Below, in pieces: positions 1-12,283 of a stretch of DNA of 64,000 nt. The DNA is from Vanilla planifolia. Its lineage: Eukaryota > Streptophyta > Magnoliopsida > Asparagales > Orchidaceae. The notes under the pieces are model-generated. The model ran no database searches, was not told the origin of the DNA, and saw only the letters and a list, made by a program, of their open reading frames with translations. Position numbers and translations under genes: made by a program. Positions within the stretch are counted from its first letter, which is position 1. Every line of letters begins with the position of its first letter. The DNA lies in contig CM043868.1 in NCBI GenBank assembly GCA_023846275.1, forward strand, positions 20,927,755 to 20,991,754, written 5' to 3'.

Positions 1-189
1 TTTTGCTGAACTCTTATTTTGATGTGATATATTAAAAGATTCGTTATACGATAGCTTGATTTAAGACTAGTTTGCAGTCTGATTTAAGGTGAGAGAAGTG
101 GACGCATCAAGTTTATAGCCTTGAGTAGGCTTTCCAAGGGGCTTTTGATTTATTGCAATCCTCAATGATGAATTAGGTTGACAACTAAG

Positions 190-1480
190 GAGATTGCCGG
201 TAAAAGAACGAATTGAACATGAGTGGTGTGAGGATGGGTAACATAGTTACTAGCAGAAATCCATCTTCTTTCCTTGATTATCATCATGCGAGTCATGATG
301 CATGTTTTTTTCACATTATCCAAGAGTTTTTCTCATTTTCTATTTTGATGATATTCTTATTTATAGTTGGACTCAAGGAGATCACTTGTCTCATTTGTGC
401 CAAGCATTTGAGATACTTCAAAGAGAAATTATGTCAACCTTTGGAAATGTATCACCATGATAACAACAATGACTTCTCTAGGTTTAATATTTTGTGGCAA
501 GGGAGTGTCATAGGGCTTTGAGAAAATTGTGTGGGAGGCGTTTACCTCCAAGTCCTCCTTTCCTTGAGTATCATCATGCGAGTCACGATGCATGTTTTTT
601 CACGTTATCTAGGATTTTTTCATGTCTTCTATCTTGATGATGTTCTTATCTAAAGTCGGACCAAAAGAGATCACTTATCTTATTTGTGCCCGACATTTGA
701 GATACTTCGAAGAGATAAATTATGTCAACCTTGGGAAATGTAGTTTTATGATAACAACAATGACTTTTTTAGCTTTAATATTTTTTAGTGAGGGAGTGTT
801 ATAGGGCTTTGAGAAAATTATGTGGGAAGTGTTTACCCCCAAGTCCACCTTTCTTTGAGTATCATCATACGAGTCATGATGCATTTTTTATTCACGTTAT
901 CCATGATTTTTTCTCATCTTTTGTTTTGATGGTATTCTTATTTATAGTCGGACCCAAGGAGATCACTTGTTTCATTTGTGTTAGGCATTTGAGATACTTC
1001 GAAGAGATAAATTATGTCAACCTTGGGAAATGTAACTTCATAATTACCACAATGACTTTTTTTGGTTTAATATTTTTCAGTAAGGGTGTGTCATAGGACT
1101 TTGAAAAAATTATGTGGGAGGCATTTACCTCAAAGAGATCAATTATCTCATTTTTGTCAGGCATTTGAGATACTTCGAAGAGATAAATTAATTCAACCTT
1201 GGGAAATATAGCTTCATGATAACAACAATGACTTTTTTAGGTTTAATATTTTTGAGTGGATAGGGCTTTGAGAAAATCAAGGGTAGCCAAGAATGGTTGA
1301 CAACCATTCATGATAAATGACGTTTGTAGTTTCCATGAGCTAGCTACATTTTACCATAGGTTTATACGAGGGTTTTGTTTCGTTATTTCTCTTTTTATGA
1401 ATTGTTTTAAGAAGGGGGAGTTTTGATGGACTCAAGTAGTTGCTCAAGTTTATGAGACCATAAAGCGTTTACCATGTCCC
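190..1480 (+). mobile_element. Ty3/gypsy reverse transcriptase relic (pol fragment)
   Basis: Broken-frame translation shows Ty3/gypsy RT landmarks in the right order. Each copy of a repeated unit has a stretch resembling the motif before the active site (IIMRVMMHV-like), then a YxDD-type box (FDDILIYSWT in the first copy, from about 340), then FEILRR...NLGKCSFM..FLG. After the last copy come the thumb motif (NDVCSFHELATFYHRFIRGF at about 1320-1375) and the RT/RNase H linker (KKGEF-stop-WT at about 1411-1431). Stops and frameshifts occur throughout, so the element is dead. No integrase or LTR was recognised next to it. Family assignment rests on motif memory. Confidence 0.75.
271..1270 (+). 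repeat. Tandem repeat, unit about 290 bp, three copies plus one truncated copy
   Basis: The phrase beginning TCCTTGATTATCATCATGCG at 271 recurs at 561 and 852, giving periods of 290 and 291 bp. A fourth copy, from about 1129, lacks the first ~105 bp of the unit and runs to about 1270. Each full unit carries the RT active-site segment of the gypsy relic. Copies differ by substitutions and small indels, so the duplication is old. The short open frames in this stretch are shadows of the repeated RT. Confidence 0.85.
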
Positions 1481-3255
1481 CGAATTGCTTGGTAGCCAAG
1501 GAGGTTGTGTGGGTGCATGGCTTGTTTTATTTTGTATGCACGGACAATAAACTCACAAGAAAATGTGGTAGTGAGAGGCTACCTATGGTATTTAGGAACG
1601 TGGGAAAGGTGCATGATGAGCTATTAAATTGGATTTTTTGATATATTTAGACGTTTTTGGCATATGTAACTTTTTTAATAAAGAAACTTCGAGATATTTG
1701 TGTTATTAGGAGTGAATTTCAATGTAGTGTATCAACAACGACACCACTTGGATAGAGGTGCTGCCTATTTATGTGTGCATTTTTAATTGTTAACTTGTGA
1801 GTTATTATGTCAGTTTTCATTTTCTTTGTTTTTTTGTACTTCCAAATTTTATGTAAATATAATTTTTATTCATATCACTTGCATTTCTTTATTTGTCCTT
1901 CTTATGAAAAAAAACTCTCTTTTCTATGTTTGAGAACTTTTTCATATATATTTAAGAATTAATCTTCTTGAAAAATCTTTTATGGAAAAGTTTTTTAGTT
2001 AAAATGTTAGGATTTATATAAATTTTTCATAATTCTTTTGAAAATATTTATTATTTTTTATGAAATTTGTCTTGGATTTATGTTTTGCATAGTCTAAATT
2101 CTCAAATTTTTGTGCATTATTTGCCATATTTGAAATAAAAAATTGGGTGATTTGAATGCTTGTTTGTATATTGCATGGACTCTAGGTTAAAACTAAACTT
2201 CTGAAATCAAGTATTTAGAAATAATTCAATTTTTATTTGTTTTAAAAACCTTTTATTATTTTAAAATCTAGCCCAAAATAATCTAAAAGTTAAGCAAATT
2301 AATTAAATAAAATCAATCAATTTCAAATTCAATTATTTAAGATTAAAAATTAATTAACTTTAAACTTAAGATTAACTTGATCTAATTATTAAGTCAAACT
2401 AATTTAAAAATATATTTAAATATTTAATTAATATTAAATAATTAGTTAAACTAAATTCAAATAAATTAACTCATAATATATAATTAATACAAAAATATAT
2501 TAAATTAAATGGGAATTGTCTATTGGCTAAAGTATATCAAATTGGTAGTTGTATGTTTGATATACGAACTTATAGGCATTACAGTTGGCAATCTCCAAAA
2601 TACTGCTCGTTCATTTTCCTTCAAATTATAACTTGCTAGGTTGAAATTTTTCCAATTGTTAGGAGGATAAGCATCAAAGTAAGCCTTTTATAGCAAATTT
2701 CTACCTTCTTATGGTTCTAAGCATTTGTGTTTAACTAAATCAAACTATTGCATTTGAGTTTATATAAATAAAAGCATTTTACAATGCTCCATCTCTTCAC
2801 AGCTCAAATCTATGATTGAATTACCATGGCATGAATTTTTCTATTATTTTGTAATTTTTAAAAGATATACTTTAAAACTTACATAATTAATTTTTAAGGA
2901 AGCTATTGGAAATTACAAAACTTGCATAATAATAATGTACTAGATATTATCCGAATCCATTCTGAAAACGGGTTTACAGCCTTTGTTTGGTTTGTATTTT
3001 GGGGAATTCAAGAAAACTAACAGTTGGCACTTTAGAGAGGTTATTAAAGTTAATTGAAGCTGGTGAAGATATTTCTCTTGCAAATAGTTAGGCAGCCAGC
3101 TTTTAAGGGGGTTTAGATATATTATTTATTTGATGTATGAAAATAACATCAGCTGCTTCTGACTCCCAATTTAGCTAGTGAAATCTTACTCCATATTGTA
3201 TTATCTATTTACTTCATTTACAAAAGGCAGTAACCTAGCTTGCTGTGCAATGTAG
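1481..3255 (+). other. Non-coding stretch, probably CYP59 intron plus transposon flank
   Basis: The DNA is AT-rich, with a very A/T-biased block at about 2220-2520. I searched for the preceding CYP59 exon (the RRM core ending in an AYFK-like motif) and did not see it. The stretch is therefore most simply intron, with the 5' exons to the left of the window. No gene seen. Confidence 0.4.
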
Positions 3256-6200
3256 ATGGACAATACATTAATTGATGACAGAAGGATACACGTTGATTTT
3301 AGCCAAAGTGTTGCTAAACTTTGGCGACAATTTAGGCATGGTAAAAGGTCCACGAAAGGTGAAGTTTAAATTTTGGAACAATTCATCTTCAGTTTATTAA
3401 CTGTTTACTATATTTAAAAACTTGTGAGCTTGGATATGCTCACATTTGTTTTCATTTATGTTTTAATGGCTGTCGTTTTCTTTCCATGACAGCATGTGAA
3501 AGCCATGTTTAAATGATGATATTGGTGCACTTTATATTCCTATTGGGTGTTGAAAGATTTATTTTCCTATAGGTCTGTGTGTTGTATCCATGGAAACATT
3601 CATATTACGTTAATAGGTTCTTTGTTATACCACATTGATAAGTTGTAGGTGCACTGGTTGATGTGATAAATGTAGCCAGGTTTGATATCCTAAGAGTATG
3701 AAAAGTGGAGCAGAATTTGTCCTACATTCTAGCCTACTAGGTTATGTTAGAATAAAGCTACAAAAATGCAAGGCATGCACAATAATTCAGTTAGAGTGCA
3801 CATAAAGAGAAGGATGAGGTATTATCACAAGAAATTGTCAGTTCAAAGTCTCAATTTGATAGAATGAATTCAAGATGTTTTTGAAAGTTTTAATCTCACA
3901 AGACTGTAGAAATGCCAATAGGGCAGTTAACTTTTTTGTGGATAGGGCATTAGATAATGAAATTCTTTGGCAATGGAGATTGTTCTTCCCATATTATTTT
4001 TGTTCAATCATGCTTGAGGATCACAATTTTTGTATTTAAATTTGTGATATATCACATGTAGACCATGGTGACATTTGAAAAAAATTGTGAAATCTTGACA
4101 AGTAATATTAATTTTGACCTTAAAAAGTAACAACTTGCAACTGTGTTGCCTCAAATTTAGAGGGTCATGAACTGCTTAACAATTTTGATTAAAACCTTGT
4201 CAATTATGAGTGGAAGAGGATTGGGTTGGTTGATATTGGTCTGACACCTGTCTTACATAGACCTACCTAGATGTTAGAATTTGGAATAACCACAAAAGCT
4301 TCTGAAATTGGTGATAATTTTTCTTGTTTGATTTGTTAAGAAGAGGATTAGATGATGATATCGAGCATCTGGTGCCATGCATGCATAATCCTACCTAGAA
4401 CTTGGAATCATTATATGTTTTTGCTTTATATTGTTCAGCAGCAAAGGAGCAATGTATTTTTTATGGGAACAGCCCTAAACAACCTAAGGGGAACAGTTCA
4501 TACTTCCTAAAATGAAGAGCAGTCTTGGCATAGTGTTAAAGCTTGTTTTCCTGTGATTTGGAGAATTGTTGTTCAAGTTGAAACCTCTTACAAAATGCAT
4601 GGTAAAGTTGTGTACAATAAAGCCTTTGGGTCCAACCATTTCCTGGACCGTTAACATGCTTTGCCTTTCATAGTACTATTCTTTCCTTCATATTTTCTTA
4701 AATAATGGAAACCTTCAGATATTGTGCCAAATGATGTCTCGTTGGTCCCATACCTTGTATTATTTTCAAAAATGCTGAATAGTTAAAAAAATGCTAAGTG
4801 TTTGGAAGGATCGGAAGAGAGTACTAACTATTCATAATAGCCCACCAAAATAGTTGATTTTTTGCCTTGGATATGTGGAGTAAATATCATGGAGGATCAT
4901 CCTTTGTGGCTTATAGAATTTCAAAAGACAGACAATAGTTTCCAAATACCACAATAAAATGTTTTATCTTAACATCAAATGCAAACTCAAGTGAATTGTA
5001 TCGTTCCCTATGCCTTTAGATCTCACAAGTGCAATACCTAGTTTGCTGTGGGTACTCCATATGATGTGTCATTCAGTGGAACAGCATCAAGAACTGAACT
5101 TCATGATGGGCCCCAACAACTGAAAGCTCTGCAAACCAATCCTTCTTCACATGTATGGGCAAGGTTTTATATGTAAGTAATTCCAAGGAGTTGGGCCTAT
5201 TTGAAACTTAATTTGAAATCAATTACTGTGTAACAAAGAGTATCTGGACATTTAGTAGTGGTAATTCATTTGAATGAATAACAAGGAACATTTAATAGTT
5301 TTGAACCCCTTTTCAAGGCTTCTAATAGGCGTTATTATATTGTACAAATTTTTACTGCTATGGATTCTCGAGAACAGGTCTGAGCTAGCTTAGACATAAT
5401 GAAAATAAAAAATGTTTGTCCACTTGAAGATGGGTCAACAATTTATTTTTTGGCCAGTCAAGGCAATAATTATGAGATATCTTACAAATCTATATGGAAG
5501 GGATGGAGCAGAAAAATGACATATAGTATATGTGCATATTAATATAGAGAAAGTTTGCCTAACCTTTTACATGGTATACAAGTGCAATCACAAACTAAAG
5601 TCCCTAAAAATTATGTTGTTTGAACTTGCACCTTCAACTATGGATTTTTGTCTGTACCTTTAATTCTATAGATTAAATTTATTGAAGAAGTAAAAATAAG
5701 GCAGTATGTGTAACAAAAGCTCCCAAATGTGCAAGATCAGGGAAGGTCAGACCCAAATGCACCATTGATTGCAACCTCACCTTAAAATTTTATTTATGAT
5801 TGTGAAGAAACTTACTGAAACAGGGTATTTGCAGGGAAGATAGCATTTTGGAGAAAGGGGATATAGCAGAGTTGCTATAGTGCCAGAGATGATGTTAGGG
5901 TTGTGTAAAGATACATTGATATTTTCAGTAAAACAAGTTTGGGAGAAACACTAGGTTGCATAGGGGCACCTATGCTATGATCACCAATGCACAATGGAAT
6001 GATAAGCCATTGAAGCAGAAGAAACACATGCTTCAACAGATTTAGTGACCATAGTGGATACTTCTATGTCAAGAGGAGCTAGGAAATACATTCATAACGT
6101 GGAGGAATGCCTGATGCGCAATAAAACTTCCACCATATATGCAGTTCTTGAAACCCAATTAGATGAGAGAAGAAGAAGAAGAAGAAAAGAAAAAGAAAAT

Positions 6201-9200
6201 CATTGAGGTCGATTTCAAATTTGTATGTACATACTTTGTTCAAACATATTAAATTTGAATTGATATTATTATACTGGTGTAGTTTAGGTAAACTTCTTTC
6301 TATCATAGTGGTGTACATTGTATTTGTTTTGAGCCAAATGTTCAAAGGTTTATTAAACTTGATCATTGTGTCAAGACTAACGCACTTTTTGTGGCAATTT
6401 GTTTTTTCTAGTTAATGAATAAGAAACATTTGAAAGTAATTGTGTTTAACTATCGATATAGTTGTGCAACTTTGGATTCATTGAGGGAATATTTTGTCTT
6501 TTTTAAAGAATAATGTGCCCTTTGTATAGGAGTTAGATACAACATGAAATAACAGGGAATTTTGAGATTAATAAGTTATTTATTACCATTTCCTTCAAGC
6601 TTTAATTATTTGTAGCCATTCCCTTTAAGATGGAGCTTGCATAAATATCAACTAGTTCTAACTTTTTACAAAATTTAGAAAAGTAGGATGCCCTGAGCTT
6701 CGATGGAGGTATCAGTTACTTGATCATGTTGGATAAGACTGTAATATACCTTGTTGATTGCAAGCAAACATGGCATACAGTTATATATCAGAAATTGTAT
6801 ACCTATTAAGAGTATTGTTAACTCCACATCTTTTCATAGTTGGTGTATGCCATGTCTTTTTATTTAGCTTTTATTGTTCTTTTAGCCATGACAATTTGAT
6901 TTTTTTTTGTTGCAAGCTTACAACAATATATATGACAATTTCTTATTGTGAATCGAGGGCATATCAGCATCGGTGTAGGATTTCACATCAATACTTATGT
7001 GTTTTTCTTTCTTAGGAGTTTAGAATCCTTAAGACAATATACAAATATTAAGGTTTCTTATATTAGCTAAAAGGACCAACAACAAAGGTATATCCAACAT
7101 TGTTATAATGAATGATATAAATTTCTCCACAAGCATTGATTCTTAGCAGTTTCTTCGAAAGGTTTTGTTGTTTTATGAGTTTATTATGTACGTGGCTGGT
7201 TTGCATCCTAGAAGACCAATTTTACCAAGCTGATTATTAGTAGGTTCCCTTAGGGATATCAATAACCCACTTTTGTTTTAAAAAATATTAGAGCTTGATA
7301 TCCTATGTAAGTTATTTTTATAACAAGAAATTATTTTTGTATATGTTGTTTTACTTGAGTAATCCCTTTGTATTTCACTTCCATTGAGAATAATGTTATC
7401 AATATAGACTATCAAGATCACATATCTAGATAATGTGTGTTTAAGAAAGGGTGATTGGCTTCGTTGTTGTGCATACAAATTCGATGTAAAACCTTGTAAA
7501 GTTTGTCAAAATACTCTAAAAACTTGTTTGAGACCGTTGATGGCATTTTTGAGTTGGTAGATTTTATTGTGCTCTTGAACAACATTGCATGTTGATTGCT
7601 CTATTTAGATGACTTATTGGAAATTCTCATGGAGAAAGGTACTAATCTACAGTAATGTCCTTTCATGGTTGATGGCAACATAGAAAAGACTATGATTAGG
7701 CAATATTCGAAAAGCTATCAAAGTGGTCAGTGCCATTGACTTGAGTTGATACCTTCTCCATTAAGGCAAGCTTGTTTATCAATAATGCTAGTGTTTTGGA
7801 GCTTTATAGTGTAGACTCACAACATGAGACCACTTTGATGCTTGCTTACCAAATTTTTGTTGAAAAATTCAAGTGTAATGATTAGACTTGATGATTTTGT
7901 TGTTATACATAATCTTTTTAACATCCGATCTTTAAAATTATTAATAAGTAAATATACAAATATAAATATCAACTTGCCACAATTTGCAATATTAGTACTA
8001 ACAATTCTTACTCATTTCAAAGTTCAATGTATAAATGAAATGATAATATATAAAACTAAAATATAATGTTAAATCTTCAAATAATACTTAATCACATGGT
8101 TTTCAAAGCTTTTCCTTGATCTTCATTTTCAACTTGCATAATCTACATAGGAGCTAGTCCTCAACTTTGTAGGAAATAAGATTATAAGCTCACAATTGTA
8201 GAAAACTTAAATAGAATTTATGCGAGAAAACCATTTGAAGTATACAATACCATAATCATTTTAAGTCAAAAACATTTATGTTTAGAACATAATTTTTTTT
8301 ATTACTTTCTCTTGCACCTTTGCCAAGGAACATAGAAATCTCAGTAGAGTAGTTTTGACTCACCTTGTTTAGATGCTAAGATACCAATTTCCTTAATGAG
8401 TGTTTTCTATGATGAAGTTATTGTTAACTTTGCAAGAAATTTTAGTCTCCCCTATACTTCTTATAGTGTTGTATAAATTCATGAATTTGGAGACAAAGAT
8501 ATGATATGACATAAAGCATAATAAATAAAACATGTTTAATAACATTTAATCACATGAGTTACTTTTTATATGCCTTTGGATACATCTTATTCTGATAATG
8601 TATTCAATAGTTTCACGTCTTATTTTGGGCTTCCTCCACCTACATCAAAATTTACAACCAATGTTAGCTTTACATATCCAGGTAACAATAATGATATTTG
8701 ACACTAATATAGGTTGAGTACCTTTTTAATGTTAAATTTTATTGAATCCAAAAATTAACTTTTGTTTAAAAATTATGGAATTAGTTATATCCTTAATTTA
8801 TTGGTTTTGTCTGAGTTTCAAGTAAACCCTCCTAAAAAACTATTTTCTTATCCTTTCATCAATTTAATGCATTCATTCTTTAGGTCTATATAATGTAAAT
8901 TTATTTCTAAGTCACACTTTTTATTAAGCTTCATTTTCTTAAATATTGTTTCAATAAATTTCAATAACACTATTCCTTAATTATACTTTTGTTATGCAAA
9001 TTGCAAATCAACTTCTAAGGAAAGGAATTGATATATTGATGGTGTAACAAAACCATTGCTTACATTTGCCATTAACGTCACCATCATCATTGACCATCCA
9101 ATACTCTTATTGTAATTTGATGGAGAAATGTTTCAAGAAAAAAAAATTGCAAAAAAGGGAACCTATATCTATTTTTTTGAACCAATTACTTGATGTGAAC

Positions 9201-12200
9201 ATGCATCCTATGACCACAAAACTCTTTAGTGATTCAAGCTCTGTTAGTTAACTTATTGTCAACAATCAAATCAACTATCTACTCTTTTTGATATCCCGCT
9301 TTCTCTCTCTATGTTATTCTCTCTCTTCCACAATCTCATCCCCTTTTTTCTTTTCTTCTTTTTGTGACATCATTACCTATTTTGTTTGATCTTGGGTGTT
9401 ACAAGCCCTTAAGATGTTGTTTCATCTTTTATCACTATTTTATAATAGGAGTTGTTTTGATGCTATAATATTGTAGCTTAATCTTACTATGTCATGGTAA
9501 TGTCTCTGTTGTGTTCTAGTTGTTACGGGCTCAACCAGCTTATAAATTGCATCGTACTATGGTGAGTATTCCTTTAATACTTTAATGTCATGACTTGGTT
9601 TTATTATATTGAGATATTGTCTTCCTTTGGTATTTTGATGTCAATCAAAGTGGGTTTTGTCCCCAAAGTGCGTCTTTATATGTTAATACCATGGTTTTAC
9701 ATCTATGGCATAGAAAATTTTCCTCCCTTTTGAATGTGATATTATTTATTCCTAATCAATCTAGAAACCTTTTAGGAGTCGTTCCTTGTCTATTTATTCC
9801 ATCTAAGATAGTTCAGTGTGTTATAGACTTATTAATTTCTACTTGTTTTGTTCTCGAATCACATGATCCTTGCTCCTTGTCCTTTGTTCTTAACATGGAT
9901 TCTAAAGGGTCATTCCTTCGGTTGATTTTCGAGGATCTTATTAATGTCATCTTCAATACTTTAAAGAGAGCATTTGTTATTTGGTTTGGAAATTGCTAGT
10001 GACAAAAGTTTTGTGTAGAATTTGGAAGGCTCTACATCATTTAGGAAGTAGTCAATTTTCAAGGCTCATAAGCTCTAATTCAAATTTGGGGACTAATCAT
10101 TTGGGCATGGAGTGGAGATAACTTAAAACTCTTATATACCTAAGATACTAATATACAATTATTTTAAATATATGATTTTTGTGGGTTTTCTTCTATTTTA
10201 TCAGATATGTTTTGCATATAACTTATGTGACATTACAAAACAATGCATATTATTAGTATTTATTTCGTTGTTGTACTCATTGAGGTTTTGTTGAGTGTCC
10301 ATGACTACTTGTGGTTCAGTTGACTTTTTAGGTTTTTTTTATTATCCTTTCGTTTGGTTGAGTGACTATTAAATCCAACTTGTGACTTGAGATGTTTCAC
10401 TTGTTATGTTGGCCTTGCTCGAGCCGTAAACCCAACTTGTGACTTGCAACATCTTGTCACTTTTGTGCTCAATATTCATCATGTTGTTATAAAAGGTTCA
10501 TGACTTAGTTCGCTTTTTATGCTAGATTTTCTTCTTGTGCTCAACCTTGCCTAAGGATTCTAAACCCATTTGTAGCAAAGGGCATCTCACCATGTTGGTG
10601 CTCAGTGCTTGTTGGGGCACTGCATGTGTTTCATGGATCTCTCATAGTTAACTTGACTTGTTTGGTCTTTTTGGTTGTCTTCACTCCTCGAGCAATTCTA
10701 AATCTGATTTGTGGCTCTAGGTATGTCACAACTTTGAGGGTTTTAAGTTAGGTTACCATGAGGGTCCATGATTTTATGTGATTCACTTTAGTTGAATTTC
10801 ACATTGTTTACTTGTTGAATCCTACCAAGGATCCATGACAACTTATAGTTTGATTAACTTGTTGGGCCTTTTGCCCATTGTTGGGCTTTGCTAGAGAAAT
10901 TTGTGATGCAATCCCTAAAAACAACTCTTCTAGACTTAAATACAAGACATAATCATTTCCTATCGACGAATAAATCAATTCATATTAGACTTTACTCATC
11001 ACATAATACATTTCCATATACATGATTTTTTTCTTTTATAAAATATTAGTAAATATAGGCATGCATGAAAAGTCGAAAGGTACCAATATTGCATTAAGTC
11101 CTTAACACTCCTCTCATTGCATCATGCTTTTTTCCACTCATTATTGTGGCTGTATTCCATAAATATGAACCCTACTAGTTCAGCCTTGTTTTCATCTTGG
11201 AGTTGGTTGCATTGATTACCTTTTCTCCAATCGTTGTCCCTATTGGCCCTTCTTGAAAGCTCTCATTCCTTGTTTGTGTCGATGATTTTGTTGATGATAT
11301 AGCCAGAAGTTCAAGAACTCTTTTTTTGCACCTTGTTTTCTTTTAAGGTCGACTTGAGCCTTTTTGAGTCTATGGTATCTATTTTTCACAACTCGTAGAA
11401 TTGTCAACTCATCTTCATTTTCTCTTTAGCACTTGGTGCTCTATTGAGAGTTTTCAATCATTGATAGCAAGGGCCATTCTACATCTTCTCAACTATCATC
11501 CTCTTCCAATGTTTTGGTTATTGATCCAATCTCCAACCAAAGGTAGCAGCAATGTTATAGAGCATATCTTTCTCCTTCATGTCAAATGCATGTTTTAGAA
11601 TAGGAAAGAGGGTCCTTTGTTTCTCTAGATTATTCTTTATGGAAAATTATAGGTATCTAGCCTTTGAAATTACTTAGACAAATCTTTGAGGTCTATTTAA
11701 TTCAGCCTCTTAGGTATGCTTCAACAAGTTATTTGCACATGTAGGGTCATATCTATGAGCCTCATGTGCCATTTATGTGGTTTCCAAATAGTTATATCGT
11801 CTCCAACGTTGATAAGACATCAGAAGCTTGATGCGTACCACATTTTCACTCATTGTCTTGTTCAAATAGCCTATAACAAGTTCTTGCACTTGGAAGATCC
11901 TCCAAGTGACAGAACTTGTTTATAGGCTATTTGAATATGATGATGATACATTGACACTTCTCGGCTCTCTTTTTTTTTTTTTGAAAGCTTTTGGTGATTA
12001 GTCAAGAGACCAAAGATGAACCTAATAATCTCAACTTTTTGTTTCTTTGAAAGCTTTTGATGATCAGTAGAGTGACCAAAAATAAACTTAACAATCTCTT
12101 GACTCATTATTAGTCTATTCCTTGCTATTGACTAGGGAGTGAAAATGTTCTTGTTATGAGCAATAGCGTCTCAAGGTTGCTAGACAGTGGAGGATGCTTT

Positions 12201-12247
12201 CGTTACCTTCCTAGACAATCCTTTGGGCCCTCTTGAAAGTTGTAACT

Positions 12248-12283
<36 letters not shown>

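Noticed and set aside
213..1096. Three similar ~60-100-residue ORFs
   Set aside because: They are out-of-frame readings of the triplicated RT segment, not genes.
1411..1425. Purine-rich GAAGGGGGAG followed by TGATGG, looking like a polypurine tract and LTR start
   Set aside because: In frame with the RT thumb it reads KKGEF-stop-WT, the known RT/RNase H linker of gypsy pol, so it is coding remnant rather than a PPT.
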